In this document: positions 18,627-26,387 of the stretch, piece by piece
Layout: the number at the start of each line of letters is the position of its first letter
Numbering within the stretch: the stretch's first letter is position 1
Origin: Hyphomicrobiales bacterium
GTDB taxonomy: Bacteria > Pseudomonadota > Alphaproteobacteria > Rhizobiales > Rhizobiaceae
Length of the DNA stretch: 64,000 nucleotides
Direction: 5' to 3'
NCBI GenBank assembly: GCA_900470195.1
Contig: UEIJ01000007.1
Coordinates: 124,001-188,000, forward strand
Program-made: the position numbers and the translations under genes
Notes under the pieces: model-generated
Database searches by the model: none
What the model was told of the DNA's origin: nothing
Seen by the model: only the letters and a program-made list of their open reading frames with translations

Positions 18627-19225
18627 CGCTTTCCATAAGGGGGGCTGCGTAATGCTCTCTTTCTGAAAATCTTCATTTCAGAAAGGAATACAGTTCTCTC
18701 CAAAAAAAACCGCCTGGCCTTCAGATTTTTGGTTTTAGGCAAGGCGTTCAGTCGATAATATTAAAAATCTCTAATTCAGTGCATCAGTACAATATAAGTA
18801 CTAACTAACATTCAAATTCGGTGTTATTTTGATCGCCAAAATATTTTATTTGCAGTTATTGTAGATATATGTAACCATGTGTGTGTCGTTATGGTGCGCC
18901 TTAAGCGGGCGCGAAAGATTATAAGTATCTTATATTTCGATACGAAAACTGCGGAGATATATGCGTATCGCATTCTTATGGTGAGAAATATACAGTCACG
19001 ATCTGTTTGTGATGACACTAGATTCTATCCTGGAATTTCTTTTCTCCGCGAAGTTCGGTCTACTTTAATTACATGGCAAAAGCGCCCTTTCGGGCGCTTT
19101 GCATGTTTGGGCATGTTCGGGATATGTCTTTGGGGTGTGCTCCTGCGACGATCCGGCGATAAGTTGTCTCCCGCTCCTGAGGGCCGGGCAGGGCCGAAGG
19201 CTCCGGCTGTATTCCGAAAAGCTGT
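18627..19225. other. Gene-free AT-rich intergenic region
   Basis: About 600 bases without a convincing gene. An inverted repeat (CTTTCTGAAA at 18659-18668 with TTTCAGAAAG at 18676-18685) follows the CorC-type gene and may help termination. Bases ~18700-19070 are strikingly AT-rich against the ~60% GC surroundings. The frames here have no ribosome site, codon bias or motif. Confidence 0.75.
19079..19100. terminator. Strong bidirectional hairpin terminator
   Basis: AAAGCGCCC (19079-19087) pairs perfectly with GGGCGCTTT (19092-19100) around TTTC. The A/T flanks make it usable from both strands. It lies about 125 bases past the bolA-family gene on the - strand. Confidence 0.8.
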
Positions 19226-19540
19226 CTATCGCCGCGTTGCTTCCCCCGGAGCGGAAGGTTCAAGCGCCAGCGCGTGGACACCGCTATCCAGTTCTTCCTT
19301 CAAAAGCGCGTTGATGGCCCGGTGGCGCTCAATGCGACTCATTCCGGCAAAGGCATCGGCAACGATGCGGATGCGGAAATGCGTCTCGCCGGTGCCGTCA
19401 TAGACTTCATGATGGCCGCGATCGTCATGGTGATGCCCGGCGTGCAGGTGGCTTTCATTAATGACTTCAAGCCGTTCGGGAGCGAAAGCCGTGGTCAGTT
19501 TCGCTTCCATCGCGCTTTGTTTGCTATTGTGAATGGACAT
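19226..19540 (-). CDS. bolA: BolA family protein with a histidine-rich loop
   Basis: A 104-residue BolA-type protein, identified by I-N-E-S-H-L-H-A-G-H (residues 27-36), E-T-H-F-R-I-R-I-V and A-G-M-S-R-I-E-R-H-R-A-I-N-A-L-L. BolA proteins pair with monothiol glutaredoxins to hold or transfer 2Fe-2S clusters; some act on transcription. Between the first His motif and E-T-H-F there is an insertion with H-H-H-D-D-R-G-H-H-E, richer in His than usual for the family. I chose ATG 19540; a GTG three codons earlier is also in frame. It is divergent from the J-domain gene, an arrangement kept in Rhizobiales. Confidence 0.9.
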   Translation of the reverse strand: MSIHNSKQSAMEAKLTTAFAPERLEVINESHLHAGHHHDDRGHHEVYDGTGETHFRIRIVADAFAGMSRIERHRAINALLKEELDSGVHALALEPSAPGEATRR

Positions 19541-19726
19541 TTGAGCCACTTCTCCCCATATAGACGCTGTGCCTCATATAACGCTGCTTCGGCGGCAAAA
19601 GGTGGGGCAAATCCGCACAGGAAAGCACACTGCTCCCAAATTTCGCCCAGTTGAAATGGCCAAAAGCCAGACTGGACGAAATGTCAATTCTTGTTCAGCA
19701 ACTGATAATCCGCATAATTCGATTCG

Positions 19727-20356
19727 ATGACAACGAACTCAAAATTTTTCGACAGTATCCGCATCAAGCCCAAGAAGACCGCGGAAGCGAAGGCTTCAGG
19801 TCCTTGCTGCCAGTGGGACGGGTGCGACAAGCCAGGCACGCATCGCGCGCCTGTCGGACGCATGCGCGAAGGTGAATATTTCCGCTTCTGTGTTGATCAC
19901 GTGCGGGAATATAACAAGAATTTCAATTACTTCTCCGGTCTTTCCGATGGCGACATCGCGAAATTCCAGAAGGATGCGATCACCGGCCATCGCCCAACAT
20001 GGTCGACGGCGGCAAATTCGACGGCCAAGGCACGCACCTCGCCCGACATGGCGAAGATGCGTTCCGGTTCGGCCTCCTATCACAACCGCATCCGCGATCC
20101 CTTCAACCTTTTCAAGGAAGCGAAGGGGCATGCGCCGGGCCAGAAGGCGCAGCGCAAGCCGCGAACGCTGGAAATAAAGGCGCTCGCCACCCTCGGTCTT
20201 GAACCAAATTCGACTGGCGATAAGATCAAGGCGCGCTATAAAGAACTGGTAAAACAGCACCACCCGGATGCGAATGGTGGTGATCGCGGATCGGAAGAGA
20301 GATTTCGCGATGTTATTCAGGCTTATCAATTGCTCAAGCAGGCAGGTTTTTGCTAA
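19727..20356 (+). CDS. J-domain protein with an N-terminal Cys/His cluster
   Basis: A 209-residue DnaJ-like co-chaperone with the J domain at the C-terminus (residues ~148-209, His-Pro-Asp at 179-181), so it should stimulate an Hsp70 partner. The N-terminal half is not DnaJ-like: Cys27-Cys28-x4-Cys33, His39 and F-x-F-Cys55-x-x-His58 suggest a small metal-binding module, followed by N-Y-F-S-G-L. The middle (90-145) is basic and probably flexible. No clear ribosome site precedes ATG 19727. It lies between bolA and cobS, 226 bases before cobS. Confidence 0.85.
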   Translation: MTTNSKFFDSIRIKPKKTAEAKASGPCCQWDGCDKPGTHRAPVGRMREGEYFRFCVDHVREYNKNFNYFSGLSDGDIAKFQKDAITGHRPTWSTAANSTAKARTSPDMAKMRSGSASYHNRIRDPFNLFKEAKGHAPGQKAQRKPRTLEIKALATLGLEPNSTGDKIKARYKELVKQHHPDANGGDRGSEERFRDVIQAYQLLKQAGFC

Positions 20357-21571
<1,215 letters not shown>

Positions 21572-21672
21572 TGCGGAAGAAGCCTGCCGCCCGATCATCC
21601 GGCGGCAGTGCACTGTCTGATGCGGGGGCGGTCAGCTTCGCCCTTGCTTGAAAGCGAAGTCAGGATAGGCAT

Positions 21673-23586
21673 ATGTCGGGCCAGAAGTCAGGAATAGGCG
21701 ATAATTCGCGCGAGCGTAAACCGGGACCGGTGGATTCCGAACCGTTCAAGCGCGCTCTAACCGCTTGCGTCCGCGCCATTTCCGGCGAGCACGAGCTGGA
21801 AGTGGCGTTTACCAACGACCGTCCGGCCTTGAGCGCCAATCGCGCCCGTCTCCCCGACCTGCCCAAGCGCCCGACCGCGCACGATATTGCCGTCACCCGC
21901 GGCCTTGGCGATTCCATGGCGCTGCGTCAGGCGCGTCACAATCCGCGCATTCACGCGAGCCTCGCGCCGGAAGGAAAGCAAGCGCGCGCGATCTACGACG
22001 CGGTTGAGCAGGCGCGCGTCGAAGCCATCGGCGCGCGCGCCATGGCAGGCATGGCGGATAATCTTTCCACCATGCTCGCGGACAAATATTCGAAAGCCAA
22101 TTTCTCTGCCGTCACTGCCAGGGAAGACGCGCCGCTTGAGGAAGCCGTGTCGCTTCTGCTGCGTGAAAAGCTGACCGGGCGGGCCGCGCCTGCGGAAGCC
22201 GGGCAGGTGCTGGAACTGTGGCGCGACTGGATCGAACAGAAGGCCGCCGCCGATATAGTGCGGCTTGGCGATAATCTTGAAGACCAGCAGGCTTTTGCGC
22301 GCACGGTGCGTGATATGCTCGCCTCCATGGACATGGCGGAAGAGCTGTCGCAGGAAGAACCGAGCGACGAGGAAGAGCAGAACGACGAACAGACGCCGGA
22401 TTCCGACGAGAACGAGGAAGGCGGCGACGAGAGCCAGGAAGGTTCCGATTCCGCTGAAAGCGAGGAATCCGACAGTTCGAGCGATGAAGGCGAGCAGGGC
22501 GAAATGGATGCCGCCGATGCTTCTGCCGACGACATGGACGACAGCGAGGACATCGACGCGGAAACGCCAGGCGACACGCGCCGCCCGAACCAGCCTTTCG
22601 CCAATTTTGCCGAACATGTCGACTACAAGGTCTTCACGCGCGAGTTCGACGAAGAGGTCGAGGCGACCGATCTTTGCGACGAGGCGGAACTCGACCGCCT
22701 GCGCGGCTTCCTCGACAAGCAGCTTGCCAATCTGCAGGGTGTGGTGGGTCGTCTCGCCAACCGCTTGCAGCGCCGCCTGATGGCGCAGCAGAACCGCTCG
22801 TGGGATTTCGACCTGGAAGAGGGCTATCTCGATTCGGCACGCCTGGTGCGCATCGTGATCGACCCGACCCAGCCGCTTTCCTACAAGCAGGAGCGCGACA
22901 CGGATTTCCGCGATACGGTCGTGACGCTGGTGCTGGACAATTCCGGCTCCATGCGTGGCCGGCCGATCACGGTGGCGGCAACCTGCGCGGATATTCTCGC
23001 CCGCACGCTGGAACGTTGCGGCGTGAAGGTGGAAATTCTGGGCTTCACCACCAAGGCGTGGAAGGGAGGCCAGTCGCGCGAAGCGTGGCTTGGGCGCGGC
23101 AAGCCCGCCAATCCGGGCCGTCTCAACGATCTGCGCCACATCGTCTACAAGAGCGCCGATGCGCCCTGGCGTCGCGCACGGCGCAATCTCGGCCTGATGA
23201 TGCGCGAAGGACTGCTCAAGGAAAACATCGACGGCGAAGCGCTGATCTGGGCGCATCAGCGCCTGCTCGGACGGCCGGAACAGCGCAAGATCCTGATGAT
23301 GATTTCGGACGGTGCGCCGGTCGACGACTCGACGCTGTCCGTCAATCCCGGCAATTATCTCGAGCGTCATCTGCGCGCGGTGATCGAGGAAATCGAAACG
23401 CGCTCGCCGGTGGAACTGATCGCCATCGGCATTGGCCATGACGTCACGCGCTATTATCAGCGCGCCGTCACAATCGTCGATGCGGAAGAACTGGCTGGCG
23501 CCATGACCGAACAGCTTGCCTCGCTGTTCGAGGAGCAGGGGGCTGCGGCCTCGGGCAAGGGCAGACGGCGCGCTGGTCGGCGATAG
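21673..23586 (+). CDS. cobT: Cobaltochelatase subunit CobT
   Basis: A 637-residue subunit of aerobic cobaltochelatase. The N-terminal CobT domain (about 1-215) is followed by a very acidic low-complexity stretch of Glu, Asp and Ser (about 225-305), then a C-terminal von Willebrand A domain with MIDAS motif D-N-S-G-S-M near residue 420 and M-I-S-D-G-A-P near 543. CobT forms rings with the CobS AAA+ rings and drives cobalt insertion by CobN. cobN is not in the window. The length is at the family norm. A hairpin terminator follows directly. Confidence 0.97.
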   Translation: MSGQKSGIGDNSRERKPGPVDSEPFKRALTACVRAISGEHELEVAFTNDRPALSANRARLPDLPKRPTAHDIAVTRGLGDSMALRQARHNPRIHASLAPEGKQARAIYDAVEQARVEAIGARAMAGMADNLSTMLADKYSKANFSAVTAREDAPLEEAVSLLLREKLTGRAAPAEAGQVLELWRDWIEQKAAADIVRLGDNLEDQQAFARTVRDMLASMDMAEELSQEEPSDEEEQNDEQTPDSDENEEGGDESQEGSDSAESEESDSSSDEGEQGEMDAADASADDMDDSEDIDAETPGDTRRPNQPFANFAEHVDYKVFTREFDEEVEATDLCDEAELDRLRGFLDKQLANLQGVVGRLANRLQRRLMAQQNRSWDFDLEEGYLDSARLVRIVIDPTQPLSYKQERDTDFRDTVVTLVLDNSGSMRGRPITVAATCADILARTLERCGVKVEILGFTTKAWKGGQSREAWLGRGKPANPGRLNDLRHIVYKSADAPWRRARRNLGLMMREGLLKENIDGEALIWAHQRLLGRPEQRKILMMISDGAPVDDSTLSVNPGNYLERHLRAVIEEIETRSPVELIAIGIGHDVTRYYQRAVTIVDAEELAGAMTEQLASLFEEQGAAASGKGRRRAGRR

Positions 23587-23601
23587 AATATCGGTCAAAG
23601 A

Positions 23602-23627
23602 AAAGGGCGCCTGAAACGCCCTTTTTT
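23602..23627 (+). terminator. Intrinsic terminator of cobT
   Basis: AAAGGGCG (23602-23609) pairs with CGCCCTTT (23617-23624) and runs into T residues. It also abuts the end of the convergent transporter gene, so it may serve both. Confidence 0.85.
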
Positions 23628-24283
23628 CATGCCTTTTCCGCTGTCGTCCGGTTTGGCGCGTAAAGCGTCGGGGCGAAGACGGCGAGGATTGCCCCATAGG
23701 GGATCAGCATCAGCGTCCCCATGATGACCTTCACAAAGAAGTCACCGAAGGCCAGCGACGCCCAGAGCGGCACGCCGAGGCCGAGGAAGGACGCCGGTTC
23801 GGCAAGCGACGAATCGGGCATTCCGGTGAGCGTATCGATCCACGCAAAACCGGCTGCAAAGGCAATCGAGAAAAACAGGACCGTATCGAGCACGGAGCCG
23901 AACATGGCGGCGGCGAAGGGCGCTTTCCACCAAGTCTGGCGGCGTAGCCTGTCGAAGACGGTAATGTCCATCAACTGTGCGAGAAGGAAAGCGGAGCCGG
24001 AGGCGATCGCGATGCGCGGGGTTGCCAGCCAGATCGACATGACAACGCCCAGCACGAAACCGGCATAGACGACCTTACGTGCGGCGGCGGGGCCGAAGCG
24101 GCGATTCGTCAGGTCATTGACCAGAAAGGCGACGGGATAGGTAAAGGCGCCATAGGTCAGTACTTCACCGAGGCCGAAGTGCTGGAACGGATACTGGACA
24201 AGAATGTTCGACGCGGCAACCGCCACGCACATGGCCAGTATCGCAGGCATAAGCCGGGAAAAAGAGGGTGTCTCGATTGACAT
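23627..24283 (-). CDS. yhhQ: Queuosine precursor transporter, YhhQ/VUT family
   Basis: A 218-residue inner-membrane protein of the DUF165/vitamin-uptake-like (VUT) family, which imports the queuosine precursors preQ0/preQ1. About six helices are readable, with the family segments F-T-Y-P-V-A-F-L-V-N-D-L-T-N-R near residue 48, R-I-A-I-A-S-G-S-A-F-L-L-A-Q near 90, and the C-terminal F-G-D-F-F-V-K near 180. The gene is alone on the - strand after the rpmB terminator. Its ATG forms the 3' end of a preQ1-I-like fold (24281-24309), which suggests translational repression by the imported ligand. No queuosine synthesis genes are in the window. Confidence 0.9.
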   Translation of the reverse strand: MSIETPSFSRLMPAILAMCVAVAASNILVQYPFQHFGLGEVLTYGAFTYPVAFLVNDLTNRRFGPAAARKVVYAGFVLGVVMSIWLATPRIAIASGSAFLLAQLMDITVFDRLRRQTWWKAPFAAAMFGSVLDTVLFFSIAFAAGFAWIDTLTGMPDSSLAEPASFLGLGVPLWASLAFGDFFVKVIMGTLMLIPYGAILAVFAPTLYAPNRTTAEKA

Positions 24284-24309
24284 TTTTTTATCCTGGGTGA
24301 TGGAACCAG
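24281..24309 (-). promoter_or_regulatory. Candidate preQ1-I riboswitch overlapping the yhhQ start codon
   Basis: On the - strand, CUGG (24309-24306) pairs with CCAG (24296-24293) as P1. The loop begins UUC and then has CAU (24302-24300), which can pair with the AUG start codon (24283-24281) as the P2 pseudoknot, after an A-rich tail GAUAAAAAA. A lone C (24297) directly before the 3' strand of P1 is where preQ1-I aptamers place the ligand-reading cytosine. The AGGA ribosome site overlaps P1, so ligand binding would hide both it and the AUG. The order of parts matches known preQ1-I RNAs; P1 has only four pairs and one loop is short. Confidence 0.6.
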
Positions 24310-24310
24310 C

Positions 24311-24340
24311 AAAAAAGGCCGACGAGAGCCGGCCTTTTTT
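24311..24340 (-). terminator. Intrinsic terminator of rpmB
   Basis: AAAAAAGGCCG (24311-24321) pairs with CGGCCTTTTTT (24330-24340). On the - strand it lies 23 bases past the rpmB stop and ends in a T run. It separates rpmB from the riboswitch and transporter gene, whose transcript must therefore come from readthrough or an internal promoter. Confidence 0.88.
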
Positions 24341-24362
24341 GTCAAAACTATTGGCCGGAAGC

Positions 24363-24659
24363 TCAGGCAGCGGCTGCTTCAGCCTGCTTCTTTGCGATCT
24401 GGCGCTTCAGCAGGCGAGCGCGCTGCGACAGTTCCTTGTCGTCGGACTTGACGAGGAACGCGTCGAGACCGCCGCGATGTTCGACCGAACGCAGGGCGTT
24501 GGCGGAAACGCGCAGACGATAGCTCTGGCCGAGCGTTTCGGAAATCAGCGTAACATTGCAGAGGTTCGGCAGAAAGCGGCGACGCGTCTTGTTGTTCGCG
24601 TGGCTGACATTGTTGCCGTACTGGACCGACTTGCCGGTCAATTCACAAGCGCGGGACAT
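24363..24659 (-). CDS. rpmB: 50S ribosomal protein L28
   Basis: A 98-residue ribosomal protein, starting [10 protein letters not shown] and carrying the L28 motifs [19 protein letters not shown] and R-V-S-A-N-A-L-R. L28 is part of the large subunit. I chose ATG 24659 from homology and the GGTGAGACC ribosome region upstream; an earlier in-frame ATG at 24719 adds unrelated residues. The C-terminus ends in a Lys/Ala-rich tail. A strong terminator follows, so it is probably a single-gene unit. Confidence 0.97.
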   Translation of the reverse strand: MSRACELTGKSVQYGNNVSHANNKTRRRFLPNLCNVTLISETLGQSYRLRVSANALRSVEHRGGLDAFLVKSDDKELSQRARLLKRQIAKKQAEAAAA

Positions 24660-25005
24660 TTTGGTCTCACCTTCAATTACGTTCTTCAGGCCCCGACCCG
24701 AATGTCCGAATTCAAGCAATCAACGCAGTTTGATGCTGCTGGCGCGCGATCTCGGACAGGCGGCCTATTGGGAAAGTCGCGTTTCTATAGTGACAGCAGC
24801 CGTTGCAGTCAAGTGAGATTCCGTATCCATCGCGCAAAGACGCGGTTTTCGGGCTTTCGCACGGTCTTCACGAAAGCTTGCAATCATAACTTCGCCGGTT
24901 TTGCCTGCTGCACAGATACTGTATCGAAGAATCCCACGCAACTTTCTCGCGGTCCAATGTGGTTGAAAACCCTCATGGGAAAAGCTAGCGAAAGGAATGC
25001 CGAGT
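24660..25005. other. Divergent promoter region between rpmB and the DUF3108 gene
   Basis: About 345 bases without a gene. It should hold the promoters of both divergent genes. I see no strong consensus boxes, repeats or hairpins here. Confidence 0.6.
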
Positions 25006-25851
25006 ATGATCGAACCGTCGCATATGTTGAAGCCCGTCCGGCACCGGCTGGCGCATTATGGCGGGGCGACCGTGGCAGGCCTGGCCTTTATGGGCCTAAC
25101 CTTCGCGGGACTGGTGATTGCGGGCGGACCGGCCCGCGCCGACGATCTTTACCGGACAGAATACGATATCTCCATTTTTGGGCTTTCCATTGCGCGGTCC
25201 GCCATAGAAACCACGGTCAATGGCGCGAACTACAATCTCAATGGCCGGTTTCTGACGTCCGGTCTGGCGCGGGTGTTCGATGATACCGATGGAACCGTGC
25301 ACGTCACCGGCAGCGCCGTCAGCGGCAAGGTCGTGCCGAAGAGCTTCGATCTCGCCTACAAGCACGGCCGCAAGAACAAGAGCACCACGATCCGCTTCGC
25401 CAACGGCAATGTGGTCTCGGCGGAAAACCAGCCTCCGGTGAAAAAGCGCGATCCCTGGGTGGAAACATCGCCGCAGGATCTGCTGAACGTCAGCGATCCG
25501 CTGAGTGCGCTCATGATACCCGCAAAGAACGGCCGGGCGGTCTGCGACAGGTCGCTGAGCGTCTTCGACGGGCAGACGCGCGCGGAGATCAGGCTTTCCT
25601 TCAATGGCACCGAATCGTTCACGACCGATGGTTTTACCGGCGAATCGGTCATCTGCTCGGCAAAGTTCGTTCCTGTTTCCGGATATCAAAAGGGCAAGAA
25701 GGCCATCGATTATCTGAGCAATCGCAGCCGGATGACGATTTCCTTCGCATCGCTTGGCAATTCCGGCATCTACGCACCCGTCGTGGCACGGATCGGCACC
25801 CAGATCGGCACGCTCAAGATCCAGGCGACCCGTTTTTCCAAGGTGAACTGA
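25006..25851 (+). CDS. DUF3108 domain exported protein
   Basis: A 281-residue protein with an N-terminal hydrophobic segment (about residues 22-42) ending G-G-P-A-R-A-D-D, a probable signal peptide with Ala-x-Ala cleavage, so it is likely periplasmic or outer-membrane associated. The body is beta-rich and matches the DUF3108 family (Y-R-T-E-Y-D-I-S-I-F-G-L, and a late R-S-R-M-T-I-S-F). I chose ATG 25006 because AAAGGA at 24989-24994 is well placed for it and abuts the alternative ATG at 24997. Family function is not established. Two cysteines (about 178 and 216) could form a disulfide. Confidence 0.85.
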   Translation: MIEPSHMLKPVRHRLAHYGGATVAGLAFMGLTFAGLVIAGGPARADDLYRTEYDISIFGLSIARSAIETTVNGANYNLNGRFLTSGLARVFDDTDGTVHVTGSAVSGKVVPKSFDLAYKHGRKNKSTTIRFANGNVVSAENQPPVKKRDPWVETSPQDLLNVSDPLSALMIPAKNGRAVCDRSLSVFDGQTRAEIRLSFNGTESFTTDGFTGESVICSAKFVPVSGYQKGKKAIDYLSNRSRMTISFASLGNSGIYAPVVARIGTQIGTLKIQATRFSKVN

Positions 25852-25881
25852 CAAAAGAGCTGACGGGTAGCCCGCGCCGGA

Positions 25882-26307
25882 TCAATGCTTCGAATGAACG
25901 CATTCCTCGTGATTGCCGAGGATTTCGATCACGCGGCACTGGTCGATACGGCCATGCGCGGTGCATTCCAGCATGCGTTGCAGCTCGGTTTTCAGCGACA
26001 GCAGTTTGGCGATGCGGTGTTCCACGTCGCTCAGGCGCGCGCGTGCGATGGCGTCGGCTGCCGCGCATGACTGGCCGGGATTGTCCTGAAGGTCGAGAAG
26101 CGTGCGGATCGCATCCACCTCGAACCCCAGATCGCGCGCGTGACGGATGAAAACGAGGCGCTGCACATCGTTACGGTCATAGAGGCGGCGATTGCCTTCC
26201 GTGCGTGGCGGCACCGGCAAAAGGCCGATCTGTTCGTAATAACGGATGGTCGGTACTTTTACCCCGCTCGCCTTCGATGCTTCGCCGATGGGCACATTTG
26301 TGATCAT
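25882..26307 (-). CDS. MerR family metal-responsive regulator (ZntR-like)
   Basis: A 141-residue MerR-type activator with the winged-helix DNA-binding domain at the N-terminus (K-V-P-T-I-R-Y-Y-E-Q-I-G-L-L, residues 17-30) and a coiled dimerisation helix (about 82-113). Cys81, Cys115, His118 and Cys124 fall almost exactly where ZntR of E. coli binds zinc, and a last Cys136-x-His is near the end. It is divergent from the P1B ATPase at 26388, and the shared 80 bases contain a perfect palindrome in a 19-base spacer. It probably activates the ATPase gene on Zn, Cd or Pb excess. Confidence 0.9.
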   Translation of the reverse strand: MITNVPIGEASKASGVKVPTIRYYEQIGLLPVPPRTEGNRRLYDRNDVQRLVFIRHARDLGFEVDAIRTLLDLQDNPGQSCAAADAIARARLSDVEHRIAKLLSLKTELQRMLECTAHGRIDQCRVIEILGNHEECVHSKH

Positions 26308-26314
26308 TTTCCGC

Positions 26315-26345
26315 TTGCTCCTCTAGTCACTAGAGGATGTAGACC
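26315..26345 (+). promoter_or_regulatory. MerR-type promoter/operator of the P1B ATPase gene
   Basis: A -35-like TTGCTC (26315-26320) and a -10-like TAGACC (26340-26345) are separated by 19 bases, longer than the usual 17, as in MerR-controlled promoters. The spacer holds a perfect palindrome, CCTCTAGTCACTAGAGG (26320-26336). The site lies 42 bases before the ATPase ATG. Confidence 0.75.
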
Positions 26346-26387
26346 TTGCTCAAGACAATTCAAGAGCAGTCCTGAAAAGAGCAGATC

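Noticed and set aside
18824-19403. Frames on both strands in the AT-rich island
   Set aside because: No ribosome site, no recognisable domain; the + strand frame runs into the antisense of bolA.
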